From assembly GCA_958295975.1 (NCBI GenBank), contig OY282446.1:1589289-1653288 (forward strand): a stretch of DNA of 64,000 nucleotides. Reading direction: 5' to 3'. Shown here one piece after another: positions 54,937 through 64,000 of the stretch. Under the pieces are notes generated by a model that saw only the letters and a list, made by a program, of their open reading frames with translations, made no database searches and had not been told where the DNA came from. Position numbers and translations under genes: made by a program. Position 1 is the first letter of the stretch. Each line of letters begins with the position of its first letter. This DNA is from Tepidiformaceae bacterium (GTDB lineage: Bacteria; Chloroflexota; Dehalococcoidia; Tepidiformales; Tepidiformaceae).

Positions 54937-55182
54937 CTAGCCTCCCGAAACCGGCGGAATCAGCGCCAGCGTCGCGCCCGCGGGCACGGGCGCGTCCTCC
55001 TCGGCGTACTCCTCATCGACGGCGTAGAGCAGCGTGGGCGCGAACTCGGCCACCCGCGGGTGGTCCGCCGTGAGCCGGTCGCGCACGCTGGCCACGGTGT
55101 CGCCGGGCTCGTACGGCAGCGCCAGTTCGCGCGCGCCCACGCAGTCGGCCAGCGAGGCGAAGAGCAGCACCGTGACGGTCAT
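54937..55182 (-). CDS. moaD: Molybdopterin synthase sulfur-carrier subunit (MoaD/ThiS fold)
   Basis: MoaD is a ubiquitin-fold protein that carries the thiocarboxylate sulfur. The 81-residue product ends in the required Gly-Gly (PPVSGG) and has the LFASLADCVGARELAL and SVRDRLTADHP segments of the fold. TACAAT lies exactly six bases before the ATG at 55182, giving a leaderless transcript that continues into moaE. It is divergent from comF. Confidence 0.92.
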   Translation of the reverse strand: MTVTVLLFASLADCVGARELALPYEPGDTVASVRDRLTADHPRVAEFAPTLLYAVDEEYAEEDAPVPAGATLALIPPVSGG

Positions 55183-55188
55183 GCCGCG

Positions 55189-55194
55189 ATTGTA
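55189..55194 (-). promoter_or_regulatory. -10 element placed for leaderless moaD transcript
   Basis: The minus strand reads TACAAT, then six bases, then the ATG at 55182. This is a near-consensus hexamer in the best example of the leaderless arrangement in the window. Confidence 0.65.
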
Positions 55195-55205
55195 GCGCCG
55201 CCGCG

Positions 55206-55211
55206 TATCCT
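55206..55211 (+). promoter_or_regulatory. -10 element placed for leaderless comF transcript
   Basis: TATCCT, six bases, then the GTG at 55218. It is back-to-back with the moaD element in the same 35 bp intergenic region, so the region is a divergent promoter. Confidence 0.55.
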
Positions 55212-55217
55212 GCGGGC

Positions 55218-55913
55218 GTGAAGGCGCTCCTCGCCCGCGCGCTCGATCTGCTCTACCCCCCGCGCTGCGTCTCCTGCGGCGCGTTCGGCCCGTCCCTCTG
55301 CGACGGCTGCGCGGCGCGGCTCGCGCCCGCGCGCGGCCCCGACCGCTGCGGTCGCTGCGGCGCGCGCCGCGATCCGTCGGCGGCGTGCGGCGGCTGCGCG
55401 GGCTGGGTGGCGCTCGACGGGGCCAGCGCCGCCTTCGAGATGGAGGGCCCCGCACGCCGCATCGTGCACGGCCTCAAGTACCGCGGCGTGCGCGATCTGG
55501 CGGAGCCCATGGCCGAGGCCCTCTGGCCCCTCGTGCGCGAGCTGGGCGCCGAGACCGCCATCTTCGCCATCCCCCTGCACTGGCGGCGCAGGCGCAGCCG
55601 CGGCTTCAACCAGTCCGAGGTCATCCTCGGGCGTCTGGGGACGCGGCCCGCGCCGGGGCGGCTCGAACGCACCCGCGCGACCGCCAGCCAGGTCGGGCTG
55701 GACGCGCGCGCCCGCCGCCGCAACGTGGCCGGGGCCTTCCGCTATCGCGGCCCCGCGCTCGACGGCGCCGCCGTGGCCGTGCTCGACGACGTGGTCACGA
55801 CCGGCGCGACCGCCGAGGAGTGCGCCCGCGTCCTGCGCGCGCACGGCGCCGGGCGCGTCCACGCCATCGCCTACGCGCGCGCCGTCAACGCGCCCGGCCA
55901 GCGGCCCGACTGA
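55218..55913 (+). CDS. comF: ComF-family phosphoribosyltransferase-like protein
   Basis: This is a 231-residue protein. An N-terminal zinc finger with multiple CxxC pairs (PRCVSCG, LCDGC, RCGRCG, CGGC) precedes the ComF signature GLKYRGVRDLAEPM and a PRTase-type motif VLDDVVTTGATAEEC. ComF is required for DNA uptake in competent bacteria, and relatives serve in recombination; other competence genes are not in this window. The start is GTG, leaderless. The MoxR gene follows 35 bp downstream on the same strand. Confidence 0.9.
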   Translation: MKALLARALDLLYPPRCVSCGAFGPSLCDGCAARLAPARGPDRCGRCGARRDPSAACGGCAGWVALDGASAAFEMEGPARRIVHGLKYRGVRDLAEPMAEALWPLVRELGAETAIFAIPLHWRRRRSRGFNQSEVILGRLGTRPAPGRLERTRATASQVGLDARARRRNVAGAFRYRGPALDGAAVAVLDDVVTTGATAEECARVLRAHGAGRVHAIAYARAVNAPGQRPD

Positions 55914-55933
55914 AGCGGCGTTCCGCGGGCGGC

Positions 55934-55939
55934 TACAAT
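55934..55939 (+). promoter_or_regulatory. Likely -10 element of the MoxR/Bat cluster
   Basis: TACAAT is followed by nine bases (including GGAG) and the ATG at 55949. The transcript would start within a few bases of the start codon, a near-leaderless arrangement. Confidence 0.5.
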
Positions 55940-55948
55940 GGAGCGCGC

Positions 55949-56944
<996 letters not shown>

Positions 56945-56952
56945 GGGCGGCC

Positions 56953-57915
56953 ATGCGCGCGTGGGCGTGGCGGCGCTGGCGGGCGGAGCGCGGGGATGCG
57001 CGCGCGGCGCATGGCGACAGCGACGATGATGGCGCGCTGGCCGTCCCCGACCTGCTGCGCCGCGTGCGCGCCATCGAGCTGCGCGCCCGCCGCGTCGTCG
57101 ACGACCTGTTCCTGGGGGAATACCACGCCGTCTTCCGCGGGCGCGGCATCGAATTCGACGAACTCCGGCCCTACGTGCCCGGCGACGACGTGCGGGCCAT
57201 CGACTGGAAGTCGTACGCGCGCACGGGCCAGCCGCTCGTGCGCCGCTACCGCGAGGACCGCCAGCTCACGGTGCTCTTCGCCATCGACGTGAGCGCCTCC
57301 CTGCGGGCGGGCGCGACGGAGCGTTCGCGGGCCGATCTCGCCGCCGAGCTGTGCGCGGTCTTCGCGCTCGCCGCCATCCGCGCCAACGACCGCGCGGGGC
57401 TGCTGCTCTTCGCCAGCGCCCCCGAACGCTACCTGCGGCCCGCGGGCGGCGCCGTGCACGTGCTGCGGCTCGTGCGCGAAACGCTCTCCGCCCGCCCCGC
57501 CACGCGCGGCACCGACCTGGGCGCGGCGCTGGAGTACCTCACGGGCGTCCAGCGCCGCCGCGCCACCCTCTTCGTCGTCTCCGACTTCCTCACGGAAGGC
57601 TACGAGCGCGCCCTGCGGGCGGCGGCTCGGCGCTTCGACATCATCGCCGTGCGCATCCGCGAACCGCTCGACGAGACGCTTCCGGCGGCGGGCGTCGTGC
57701 GCCTCGTGGACGCGGAGGGCGGCCCCGCGCACGAGGTGGACAGCGACGACGAGGAGGCGCGCGCCGCCTGGGCCGCCCGCGTGCGCGCCATCGACGCCGC
57801 TCGCGAGCGGCTCTTCGGGGAGCTCGGCATCGACGAGATCCGCATCGCCGCCGGTGAGGACTACGTGCGTGCGCTGCTCGCCTTCTTCCGGCGGCGGACG
57901 CGGGCCGTCGCGTGA
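56953..57915 (+). CDS. DUF58 (VWA-like) protein
   Basis: This 320-residue protein has the DUF58 signature in RGIEFDELRPYVPGDDVRAI-DWKSYARTG, then a VWA-like domain with the DxSxS-type DVSAS site and GLLLFAS. DUF58 proteins are usual MoxR partners and are thought to bind metal through a MIDAS-like site. GAGGG is located upstream of the ATG, and the stop overlaps the next GTG. No membrane helix is obvious. Confidence 0.9.
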   Translation: MRAWAWRRWRAERGDARAAHGDSDDDGALAVPDLLRRVRAIELRARRVVDDLFLGEYHAVFRGRGIEFDELRPYVPGDDVRAIDWKSYARTGQPLVRRYREDRQLTVLFAIDVSASLRAGATERSRADLAAELCAVFALAAIRANDRAGLLLFASAPERYLRPAGGAVHVLRLVRETLSARPATRGTDLGAALEYLTGVQRRRATLFVVSDFLTEGYERALRAAARRFDIIAVRIREPLDETLPAAGVVRLVDAEGGPAHEVDSDDEEARAAWAARVRAIDAARERLFGELGIDEIRIAAGEDYVRALLAFFRRRTRAVA

Positions 57916-58817
57916 GGTGCCTCGCGCTGGCGGGGGCGCTGGCCCTGCTGCTGGCGTCGCCGCTGGCCGCCGCCGCGCAGGCCCCCGATGCCGTGGATGC
58001 CGCGCTCGCGCGCCCCGCCGCCCGCATCGGCGAGCCCGTCCTCCTCACGCTCACGCTGATCGCCCCCGCGGACGCCGCCGTCGAGCTCGATCCGTCCGCG
58101 CCATCCTGGGGAGACGTGCGCGTCCTTCGCGTGCGCGCGTGGGAGTCCGCCGCCGTGGACGGGGGCGTGCGCCACCGCATCGAGGTGCTGGTCGCGCCCT
58201 TCGCCCCGGGCGCGCTCGCCTTCGCCCCCGCCCTGCGCGTCGTCACGGACGCCGGGCCCGCCGCCCTCCGGGGGCCGTCGCTGAGCCTGAACGCGCCCTC
58301 CGCGCTCGCGCCCGGCGAACCGCTCACGATTTCGCCCCCGCCCCCGCTCGCGGGCATCGGCGGCGGGCAGTCGCCCCTGCTCTGGCCCGCGGTGGGAGCG
58401 GTCGCGCTCGCCGCGGTCGCGCTCGTCGCCGCTGCCGCCGCGCTCGGCCTGCGCTGGTGGCGAAGGCGTCCGCGCGCCGTCGGGGAACCCGCTCCGGAGG
58501 TCGTGCCCGCTCCCGCCGCCGCCCTCGACGCGGCGGAGGCGCTGCTCGCCGCGGACGCCGCCGGGGCCTATCGCGCCATCGCCGGGGCCGTGCGCCGCGA
58601 CCTCGGCGAGCGCTACGCCTTTCCCGCCCGCTCGCTCACCACCGGCGAACTCGAACCGCGCATGGAGGCGGCGGGCGTCGATGGCTGGGAGGCGCGGCTC
58701 GCGCGCGAGCTCCTGCGTGAATGCGACGCCGTCGTCTACGCCGGCTACCGGCCCGCGCCCGAACGCCGCCGCGCCGACCTCGCCGTCGCCCGCGAACTCG
58801 TGGGGCGGGCCCCCTGA
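57912..58817 (+). CDS. BatD-like signal-peptide membrane protein
   Basis: This is a 301-residue protein. A signal peptide (about 1-22, ALALLLASPLAAAAQA) leads to an extracytoplasmic beta-rich domain (about 30-135, DAALARPAARIGEPVLLTLT). A Pro-rich linker, one membrane helix at about 158-180 and a cytoplasmic helical tail with GAYRAIAGAVRRDLGERY follow. The placement between DUF58 and the VWA genes and the layout resemble BatD, though sequence identity to known BatD cannot be judged here. The GTG overlaps the DUF58 stop. Confidence 0.82.
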   Translation: MRCLALAGALALLLASPLAAAAQAPDAVDAALARPAARIGEPVLLTLTLIAPADAAVELDPSAPSWGDVRVLRVRAWESAAVDGGVRHRIEVLVAPFAPGALAFAPALRVVTDAGPAALRGPSLSLNAPSALAPGEPLTISPPPPLAGIGGGQSPLLWPAVGAVALAAVALVAAAAALGLRWWRRRPRAVGEPAPEVVPAPAAALDAAEALLAADAAGAYRAIAGAVRRDLGERYAFPARSLTTGELEPRMEAAGVDGWEARLARELLRECDAVVYAGYRPAPERRRADLAVARELVGRAP

Positions 58818-59767
58818 TGCGCTTCGCCGACCCGTGGCTGCTGATGCTGGCGCTGGCGGCGGCGCCCCTCGCGCTCGCGCGCTGGAAGCGCCCTGCGCCC
58901 GCCATCGCCGTCCCCTTCGCTGGCGGGCTTGCCGTCGCGCCCGCCAGCTGGCGCGTGCGCGCGCGACGCCTGCTGCCGGTGCTGCGCCTGATCGCCGTCC
59001 TCCTGCTCGTCGCGGGCGTCGCGCGGCCCCGCGCGGGCGAGGCCGAGGCGCTCGCGCCCGCCGAGGGCGTCGACATCGCGCTCGCAGTCGACCTTTCGAG
59101 CAGCATGGCGGCCAGCCCCTTCGGCGGCGGGAGCACGCGCCTCGACGCCGCCCGGGACGTCATCCGCGAGTTCGTGGCGAGCCGCGAGCACGACCGCGTC
59201 GGCCTCGTCGTCTTCCAGCGCGACGCCCTCCCGCTCGCGCCCCTCACCCTCGACCACGACGCCCTCGACGCCGTCATCGCGGAGCTCGACTCCACCTTCC
59301 TGCCCGACGGCACCGGCATCGGCGTGGGCATCGCCGCCGCGCTCTCCCTGCTGGAGGAGTCGGGCGCCGCCAGCCGCATCGTCATCCTGCTCACGGACGG
59401 TCGCCAGAACGTCGAGTCCATCGGCCCCGCCGAGGCCGCCGATCTGGCCGCCGCCCTCCGCGTGCGCGTCTACACCATCGGCATCGTGGAGGGCGAGCGC
59501 GCGCGCGGTCTCACGGACGCGGGCGTGGACGTGGAGCTGCTGGAGTCCATCGCCGACCGCACGGACGCGGCGTACTTCGCGGCGGCCTCGCCGGACGACC
59601 TGGCGCGCGTCTACGACGAGATCGCTTCGCTGGAGACGAGCCGCGTGGGCGGCGAAACGTTCGCGCGCCACCGCGAACTGGGGCCGTGGCTGCTCGCCGC
59701 CGGGGCCGCGCTCCTGCTCGTCGAGCTGGCGCTGGGCCGCACGTGGCTGCGGGGGACGCCCGCATGA
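58817..59767 (+). CDS. BatA-like membrane VWA protein
   Basis: This is a 316-residue protein. N-terminal helices (FADPWLLMLALAAAPLALA, then LLPVLRLIAVLLLVAG) anchor a VWA domain with the MIDAS site DLSSS (D-x-S-x-S) and the LTDGRQN strand. A C-terminal helix (WLLAAGAALLLVELALG) follows. The architecture is that of BatA, a MoxR client. The ATG overlaps the preceding stop by one base and the next gene's start by 4 bp. Confidence 0.9.
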   Translation: MRFADPWLLMLALAAAPLALARWKRPAPAIAVPFAGGLAVAPASWRVRARRLLPVLRLIAVLLLVAGVARPRAGEAEALAPAEGVDIALAVDLSSSMAASPFGGGSTRLDAARDVIREFVASREHDRVGLVVFQRDALPLAPLTLDHDALDAVIAELDSTFLPDGTGIGVGIAAALSLLEESGAASRIVILLTDGRQNVESIGPAEAADLAAALRVRVYTIGIVEGERARGLTDAGVDVELLESIADRTDAAYFAAASPDDLARVYDEIASLETSRVGGETFARHRELGPWLLAAGAALLLVELALGRTWLRGTPA

Positions 59768-61512
59768 GCGACTTCGGCTTTGGCCGCCCGCTCTGGCTGA
59801 TCCTCGCGCCGCTGGCGCTGGCGCTGATCCCCGTGGCGCTGGCGCTCGCGGAACGGTCCGTCCGCCGTGCGCGCGCCCTCACGCGCCGTCCGCCGGAACC
59901 GCGCCGCGCCGCCACCGTCGCGCTCGCGCTGGCGGTCGCGCTGGCCGCCGTGGCCGCCGCCCAGCCGCGCTGGGGGGAGCGCGCCGTCGCCATCCCCTCC
60001 GGCGGAGCGCAGCTCGTGGCCGTCCTCGATGTGTCCCGCAGCATGGGCGCCGCCGACGTCGCGCCCTCGCGCCTGGCCGCCGCGCGCACCGCCATCGCGG
60101 ACGCCTTCCGCGGCCTCTCGGGCGACCGCGCCGCGCTGGTCGTGTTCGCCGGGGACGCGCGCGTGCGCTTCCCCCTCACGCGCGACCTGGCCGCCGCCGC
60201 CATCGTGGTCGAGAGCGCCGGGGGCGGCGCGCTCCTGCTCGAACGCGGCACCAGCGCCGCCGCCGGACTCGACCTCGCGCGCGGCCTGTTCGACGCCGAG
60301 GACGAGCGCGCCGGACGCCTCGTGCTGCTCGTCTCCGACGGCGACGACCTCGCCGGCGATGCCGTCGCCAGCGCCGCCGCGCTCGCGGATGCGGGCGTCG
60401 CCCTGCTGGTCGCGGGCGCGGGCACGCCCGCGGGCGGCGTCGTGCCCGTGTTCGACCCCGTCTCCGGCGAGCGCTCCGTGCTGACCGACGCCGGGGGCGC
60501 GCCCGTCGTCTCGCGCCTCGGCGAGGCCCGGCTGCAAGCCATCGCGGAAGCCGCAGGCGGGCGCTACCTCGGGACCGACCTGGCGGGCGCGCCCGGGGCC
60601 GTGCGCGCGCGGCTCGCCGCCCTCGAGGGGGGCGAGCGCGGCGTCGCCAGCGTCTCCCTGCCGGTCGAGCGCTTCCAGTGGTTCGCCGCCGCCGCGCTGG
60701 CGCTGGCCTTGCTGGGCACGGCCATCGAGTGGCGCGCGCTGCCCCGCTGGCGGAGCGGGATGGCGTTTGCCGCCGCCCTCGCCGTCGCGCTCTCCGCCGC
60801 CGCCTGCGCCACGGCGGCGCACGACCTGAACGAACGCGCGCGCGAAGCCCTCGCCGCGGGCGACGTCGACGCCGCCGTCGAGCTGCTGTACGAAGCGCGG
60901 GCGGAGGAGCCCGCGAACGGACGCATCGCCCTCAACCTCGCCGCCGCCCTCCACCGCGCGGAGCGCCATGAGGAGGGCGCGCGCGTGGCCCGCATCGCCG
61001 CCGCCGACCGGGACGCCGCCATCGCCGCCGTCGGCCACGCCAGCCTGGGGCGCCACCTCTTCGCCCTGGACGCGCTCGAAGCCTCGCTGGCGGCGTTCGG
61101 CGAGGCCCTGCTGCTCGCGCCGGAGGACGACGTCGCGCGCCGCGACTACGAGGTCGTCTACCGCCTGCTCCAGGCCGCGCCGCCCTCCCCGCCCGAGCCC
61201 GTGCCCGCCGAGGGAGAGGGTGAACCGCCCGACGGCGATCTGCCCGACCCCGGCGAGTCGCAGCCGGGCGCGGGCGCGGACGCGGCATCCGGCGGCGGCG
61301 GGGACGCGGGTGGTGGCGAGGGGCTCGCGCCCGCCGCGCTCGAGGCGCGACTCGCCGCCCTCGACGCGCGCGTGGCCGAGCTGCGCGCGGAGGCGGGCGA
61401 GACGCTCAGCGCGGAGGAGGCGCTCGCCATCCTCGACCTGCTCGCGGAGCGCGCCCGCCTCGCCGCCCGCAACGCCATCCGCGCGCGCTGGAACGACGCC
61501 GGTGACTACTGA
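59764..61512 (+). CDS. Fused BatB/BatC-like VWA-TPR protein
   Basis: This is a 582-residue protein. Helices at about 10-28 and 50-66 precede a VWA domain with MIDAS D89-S91-S93 (DVSRSM) and VSDGDD. A hydrophobic helix (about 300-315) and a signal-like segment with a Cys lead to TPR-type helices (LNERAREALAAGDVDAAVEL, GRHLFALDALEASLAAFGEA), then a Pro/Gly/Asp-rich linker and a C-terminal coil. In Bacteroides, BatB and BatC are separate genes; here they are one protein. It overlaps CtaG by 11 bp. Confidence 0.88.
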   Translation: MSDFGFGRPLWLILAPLALALIPVALALAERSVRRARALTRRPPEPRRAATVALALAVALAAVAAAQPRWGERAVAIPSGGAQLVAVLDVSRSMGAADVAPSRLAAARTAIADAFRGLSGDRAALVVFAGDARVRFPLTRDLAAAAIVVESAGGGALLLERGTSAAAGLDLARGLFDAEDERAGRLVLLVSDGDDLAGDAVASAAALADAGVALLVAGAGTPAGGVVPVFDPVSGERSVLTDAGGAPVVSRLGEARLQAIAEAAGGRYLGTDLAGAPGAVRARLAALEGGERGVASVSLPVERFQWFAAAALALALLGTAIEWRALPRWRSGMAFAAALAVALSAAACATAAHDLNERAREALAAGDVDAAVELLYEARAEEPANGRIALNLAAALHRAERHEEGARVARIAAADRDAAIAAVGHASLGRHLFALDALEASLAAFGEALLLAPEDDVARRDYEVVYRLLQAAPPSPPEPVPAEGEGEPPDGDLPDPGESQPGAGADAASGGGGDAGGGEGLAPAALEARLAALDARVAELRAEAGETLSAEEALAILDLLAERARLAARNAIRARWNDAGDY

Positions 61513-62392
61513 GCGCGCTCCCGACCTCGCCGCCATCGCCGCGCGCTTCTCCCTCGATCCGCTCTGGGCCGCCGCCCTGCTGGCCGCCGCCGTGCTCTAC
61601 CTGGCGGCGCTGTGGCGCGTGCGGCCGCGCGCGTCCGGCGGCGGATGGCGCGCGGCCGCCTTCCTGCTGGGGCTGGCGCTCGTCTTCGCGGCCACGCAGT
61701 CCCCGCTGGAGCACTACGGCAACCGCCTGCTCTGGGCCGACTTCGCGGGGATGCTGCTGCTGACGATGGTCGCGCCGCCGCTCCTGCTGCTGGGCTCGCC
61801 GCTCACGCTCGCCTTCCGCGCCAGCGGCCCGCGCGGACGCGCCCGCCTGCGCCGCTTCTACCGCGGACGCGCCATGCGCGTGGCCGCCATGCCGGTCGTC
61901 TCCTGGCTGCTCTTCGCCGCCGTCACCTACGCCTGGCAGTTCACGGCGCTCACGGAGGAAGCGGCCCGCAACGTCTTCGCGCGCGACCTGCAGCAGGTCA
62001 GCCTGCTCGCCGTGGCCCTCCTCTTCTGGTGGCCCGCGCTCTGCGCCGACCCCGTGCCCTGGCGCATGAACCACCCCCTGCGCCTGCTCTACGTGGCCGT
62101 GGAGATGACGCACAAGGGCCTCTTCGGCGGCATGTTCCTCAGCCTCAACACGCCCGTGCACGAGGCCTTCGCCGCCGCCGCGCCCGCCTGGTCCGTCTCC
62201 GCCATGGCCGACCAGCGGCTCGCCATCCTCGTGCTCTGGGTCGGGGGAAGCCTCGTCTTCCTCGTCGCCCTCGCCTTCATCGCGCGCGACTGGGCGCGCC
62301 ACGAGGGACGGCGGGCGGAGCGCGTCGACCGCCGCCTCGATGCGGAGCGGGAGGCCCGCCGCCTGCGCGAGCGCGTCTTCGAACGGCTCTGA
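61502..62392 (+). CDS. Cytochrome c oxidase assembly protein, CtaG/CaaX-type (COG3336)
   Basis: This is a 296-residue polytopic membrane protein with about seven hydrophobic helices. Landmarks are the LLWADFAGMLLLTMVAPPLL, CADPVPWRMNHPLRLLYVAV and EMTHKGLFGGMFLSL segments of the caa3-type oxidase assembly family, which helps insert copper or otherwise builds cytochrome oxidase. The GTG lies inside the end of the VWA-TPR gene. The pairing with a MoxR-Bat cluster is unusual; oxidase subunit genes are not nearby. The C-terminal tail is Arg/Glu-rich. Confidence 0.88.
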   Translation: MTTERAPDLAAIAARFSLDPLWAAALLAAAVLYLAALWRVRPRASGGGWRAAAFLLGLALVFAATQSPLEHYGNRLLWADFAGMLLLTMVAPPLLLLGSPLTLAFRASGPRGRARLRRFYRGRAMRVAAMPVVSWLLFAAVTYAWQFTALTEEAARNVFARDLQQVSLLAVALLFWWPALCADPVPWRMNHPLRLLYVAVEMTHKGLFGGMFLSLNTPVHEAFAAAAPAWSVSAMADQRLAILVLWVGGSLVFLVALAFIARDWARHEGRRAERVDRRLDAEREARRLRERVFERL

Positions 62393-62399
62393 GCGCCCG

Positions 62400-63875
62400 T
62401 CAGGCGCCGAGCTCGCCCCAGAGTTCCGCCGCCTGCCTGCGCAGATCGGCGCGGAAATCGGGGTGCGCGACGGAGATCAGCTCCGCCGCGCGCTGGCGGT
62501 GGTTCTTGTCGAGCAGGCGCGCCACGCCGTGCTCCGTCACGATCGTGTCGGCCAGGTAGCGCGGGATGGTGACGAGCGTGCCCGCCTCGTGTTGCGCCAC
62601 GATCTTGGAGAGCGACCCCTCCAGCGCCGTCGAGCGCAGCACCGTGACGGCGCGCCCGTCGGGGCAGAGGGCGGCGCTGATGTGCGTGTCCGGCTGCCCC
62701 CCGGTGCCGTTGATCATGTGCCCGCCGAAGCGGTCCTCGCTCGCGATCTGCCCCAGCAGGTCCACCGCCACGGCGCTGTTCACGGAGGTCATCTGGCGGT
62801 TCCGGCTCATCAGCGCCGGGTTCAGCAGGTAGTCGGGGTCGTACACCTCGAAGGCGGGGTTGTCGCGGATGATGCGCAGGTCCGCGCCGTCGCAGCCCGT
62901 CCACGCCGCCGCCACGCAGCGGTCCCGGTGCAGCGTCTTGCGCGAGTTGTCGATGACGCCCCGTTCCCACAGCTGCGCCAGCCCGGGCGAGCCCAGCTCC
63001 GTGTGCACGCCCAGATGATGCGCGTGGTCGAAGGCGCCCGCCTTGAACATGAGCGAGCTGGGCGTGCCCACGCCCACCTGGATGGTGTCGCCGTCGCGGA
63101 TCAGGGGCGCGAGGTTGTCCGCGATCGCCTGCGCCGCCGCGTCGACCACGGAGAGGCCGAGCGCCTGCCGCACGATCTTCGGCGGCAGGGCGTGGAAGAC
63201 CTGCTCGAGGAGGGCCACCTGATCGGGGCTGGCCAGCGACAGCAGCTCGCGCAGCTCGGCGCGGTCGCCCTCGGCGGAGAGCGTCTCCACCCGCTGCGCC
63301 ACCGCCTCCAGGTCCACGGGCGCGATGGCGCCCTCGATGAGGGCGTCGAAGCGGCTGACGTGCAGCCACGTGTCGCCGTACGCGGGCGCGAGGTTCGGGT
63401 CGATCATGCCGATCACGGTGCGGCAGCGTTTGGCGTACGCCTTGCGCGTCCACAGGTGCGGCCCGAACTGCACGTAGCCCGCCTCGTTCGGCTCGCTGCA
63501 GGACGTGATCTGCACGTCGGGCAGGCGCGCCTCCTCCCGCCCCGCGTCGAACGCCTTCATGCCCAGCATGAAGGTGTTGGGCAGGTAGGTGGCGACGTGC
63601 GCGTCGTGCGCCGCGCGCAGGGGATCGCCGATGAACAGCTCGATCTCGCGCTCGCCGTTCTGGCCGGGGGAGAAGAGGCGCGGCTCGGCGGGCGCGAGCG
63701 CGCGCACGTGCAGGCTGCCCAGCTGTTCCGCGCGCCCGGCCAGCGCCGAGGTGAGCTGCCCGGGCGTGAGCACGCCCATGCCCACGAGGTCGCCCTCGCG
63801 GATGAGCGCCATCGCCTCGTCCACGCTCCGCAGGCGCTCCCGGTACGTCTCCCGCCAGTCCGCCGTCGAAGCCAT
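62400..63875 (-). CDS. Acetyl-CoA hydrolase/transferase family protein
   Basis: This 491-residue protein resembles acetyl-CoA hydrolase/CoA-transferase enzymes (family I-like). It has the CoA-binding GVGTPSSLMF and the active-site Glu region VHTELGSPGLAQLWERGVI, plus SVNSAVAVDLLGQI and GGHMINGTGGQPD. Such enzymes transfer CoA between acetyl- or succinyl-CoA and a carboxylate, or hydrolyse acetyl-CoA; the choice cannot be made here. GGAGG five bases before the ATG is the ribosome-binding site. It starts 11 bp after the stop of an upstream gene on the same strand. Confidence 0.9.
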   Translation of the reverse strand: MASTADWRETYRERLRSVDEAMALIREGDLVGMGVLTPGQLTSALAGRAEQLGSLHVRALAPAEPRLFSPGQNGEREIELFIGDPLRAAHDAHVATYLPNTFMLGMKAFDAGREEARLPDVQITSCSEPNEAGYVQFGPHLWTRKAYAKRCRTVIGMIDPNLAPAYGDTWLHVSRFDALIEGAIAPVDLEAVAQRVETLSAEGDRAELRELLSLASPDQVALLEQVFHALPPKIVRQALGLSVVDAAAQAIADNLAPLIRDGDTIQVGVGTPSSLMFKAGAFDHAHHLGVHTELGSPGLAQLWERGVIDNSRKTLHRDRCVAAAWTGCDGADLRIIRDNPAFEVYDPDYLLNPALMSRNRQMTSVNSAVAVDLLGQIASEDRFGGHMINGTGGQPDTHISAALCPDGRAVTVLRSTALEGSLSKIVAQHEAGTLVTIPRYLADTIVTEHGVARLLDKNHRQRAAELISVAHPDFRADLRRQAAELWGELGA

Positions 63876-63886
63876 GCGGGCCTCCG

Positions 63887-64000
63887 CTAGGTGAAGTTGA
63901 AGTTGAAACCGCGCGGGTCCTCGTACCCGGGCGGCTCCGGCTTCTGGTAGCGCACCTCGATCTCGTCCGTCTCCTCGTTGTGGCGCACGGGGAAGGAGGC
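63887..64000 (-). CDS. C-terminal end of an unidentified gene (partial)
   Basis: Only the last 37 residues and the stop (at 63887-63889) are visible; the rest lies beyond the right edge. The visible peptide is acidic (HNEETDEIEVRYQKPEPPGY) and ends with FNFNFT. No family was recognised. It is co-oriented with and immediately upstream of the acetyl-CoA hydrolase/transferase gene, so the two may form an operon. Confidence 0.7.
   Translation of the reverse strand, partial: ASFPVRHNEETDEIEVRYQKPEPPGYEDPRGFNFNFT

Overview
This is a very GC-rich bacterial chromosome segment, most likely from the Chloroflexota and probably a Dehalococcoidia-like lineage. That placement is an inference from gene content: many CaiB-type CoA transferases and D-aminoacylase-like amidohydrolases, a Cys-rich/LysM membrane protein, a PstS-like/CapA fusion, an S12 protein with the Gram-positive-type insertion, and the gene sets rplI-dnaB-dnaD-dnaC and MoxR-DUF58-VWA. 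Almost every gene uses C-ending codons, GTG starts are common, and genes are packed with 1-11 bp overlaps. No rRNA, tRNA, CRISPR array or insertion sequence was seen. No gene-free stretch exceeds 300 bases; the longest is the 235 bp leader region before rpsL.

Layout. 1-9.2 kb: a zinc-ribbon membrane protein, an AlbA/HATPase protein with extra C-terminal domains, an amidohydrolase, FabF, a DUF1330 protein, an AlgH protein, a double-length CoA transferase and a small secreted protein. 9.2-21.9 kb: a housekeeping and accessory mixture of an APH-family kinase, coaE, a degenerate Ham1/RdgB homologue, a CapA fusion, a HAD protein, an MmeI-like type IIG restriction-modification enzyme, a flavin reductase, a VOC protein, a HIT + YqeK-like pair, a LysM membrane protein, an RsmC-like methyltransferase and a polysaccharide deacetylase-like lipoprotein. 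22.1-43.6 kb: one unbroken plus-strand str-S10-spc-alpha super-operon running rpsL-rpsG-fusA-tuf-rpsJ through secY-adk-map-rpmJ-rpsM-rpsK-rpsD-rpoA-rplQ-truA-rplM-rpsI. 43.6-49.7 kb: a DinB-HigA-type fusion, a tungsten aldehyde oxidoreductase-family protein followed by a clear terminator, a DUF2442 protein, a low-GC membrane protein that looks foreign, an acetyltransferase and an NTP-transferase-like protein. 49.9-54.0 kb: rplI and replication-restart genes (dnaB, a dnaD-like gene and a doubled dnaC-like loader). 54.0-55.2 kb: a NUDIX protein, moaE and moaD. 55.2-62.4 kb: comF, then MoxR/DUF58/BatD-like/VWA/VWA-TPR and CtaG. 62.4-64 kb: an acetyl-CoA hydrolase/transferase and the end of an unidentified gene.

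How the genes fit together. The centre is the translation and transcription machinery with protein export (secY). moaD/moaE can contribute to the pterin cofactor that the AOR-family enzyme needs. The HIT and YqeK-like genes both belong to families acting on nucleotide phosphates such as Ap4A. The DnaB, DnaD-like and DnaC-like genes form a helicase-loading set.

The most noteworthy signals are: a tuf gene whose codon choice is unlike that of all neighbours; a helicase loader with two AAA+ modules in one chain; a recurring TAnnnT hexamer placed exactly 6 nt before start codons, suggesting leaderless transcription; acidic Ala-rich tails on several ribosomal proteins; the absence of infA between map and rpmJ; and an S12 residue matching a known streptomycin-resistance substitution.
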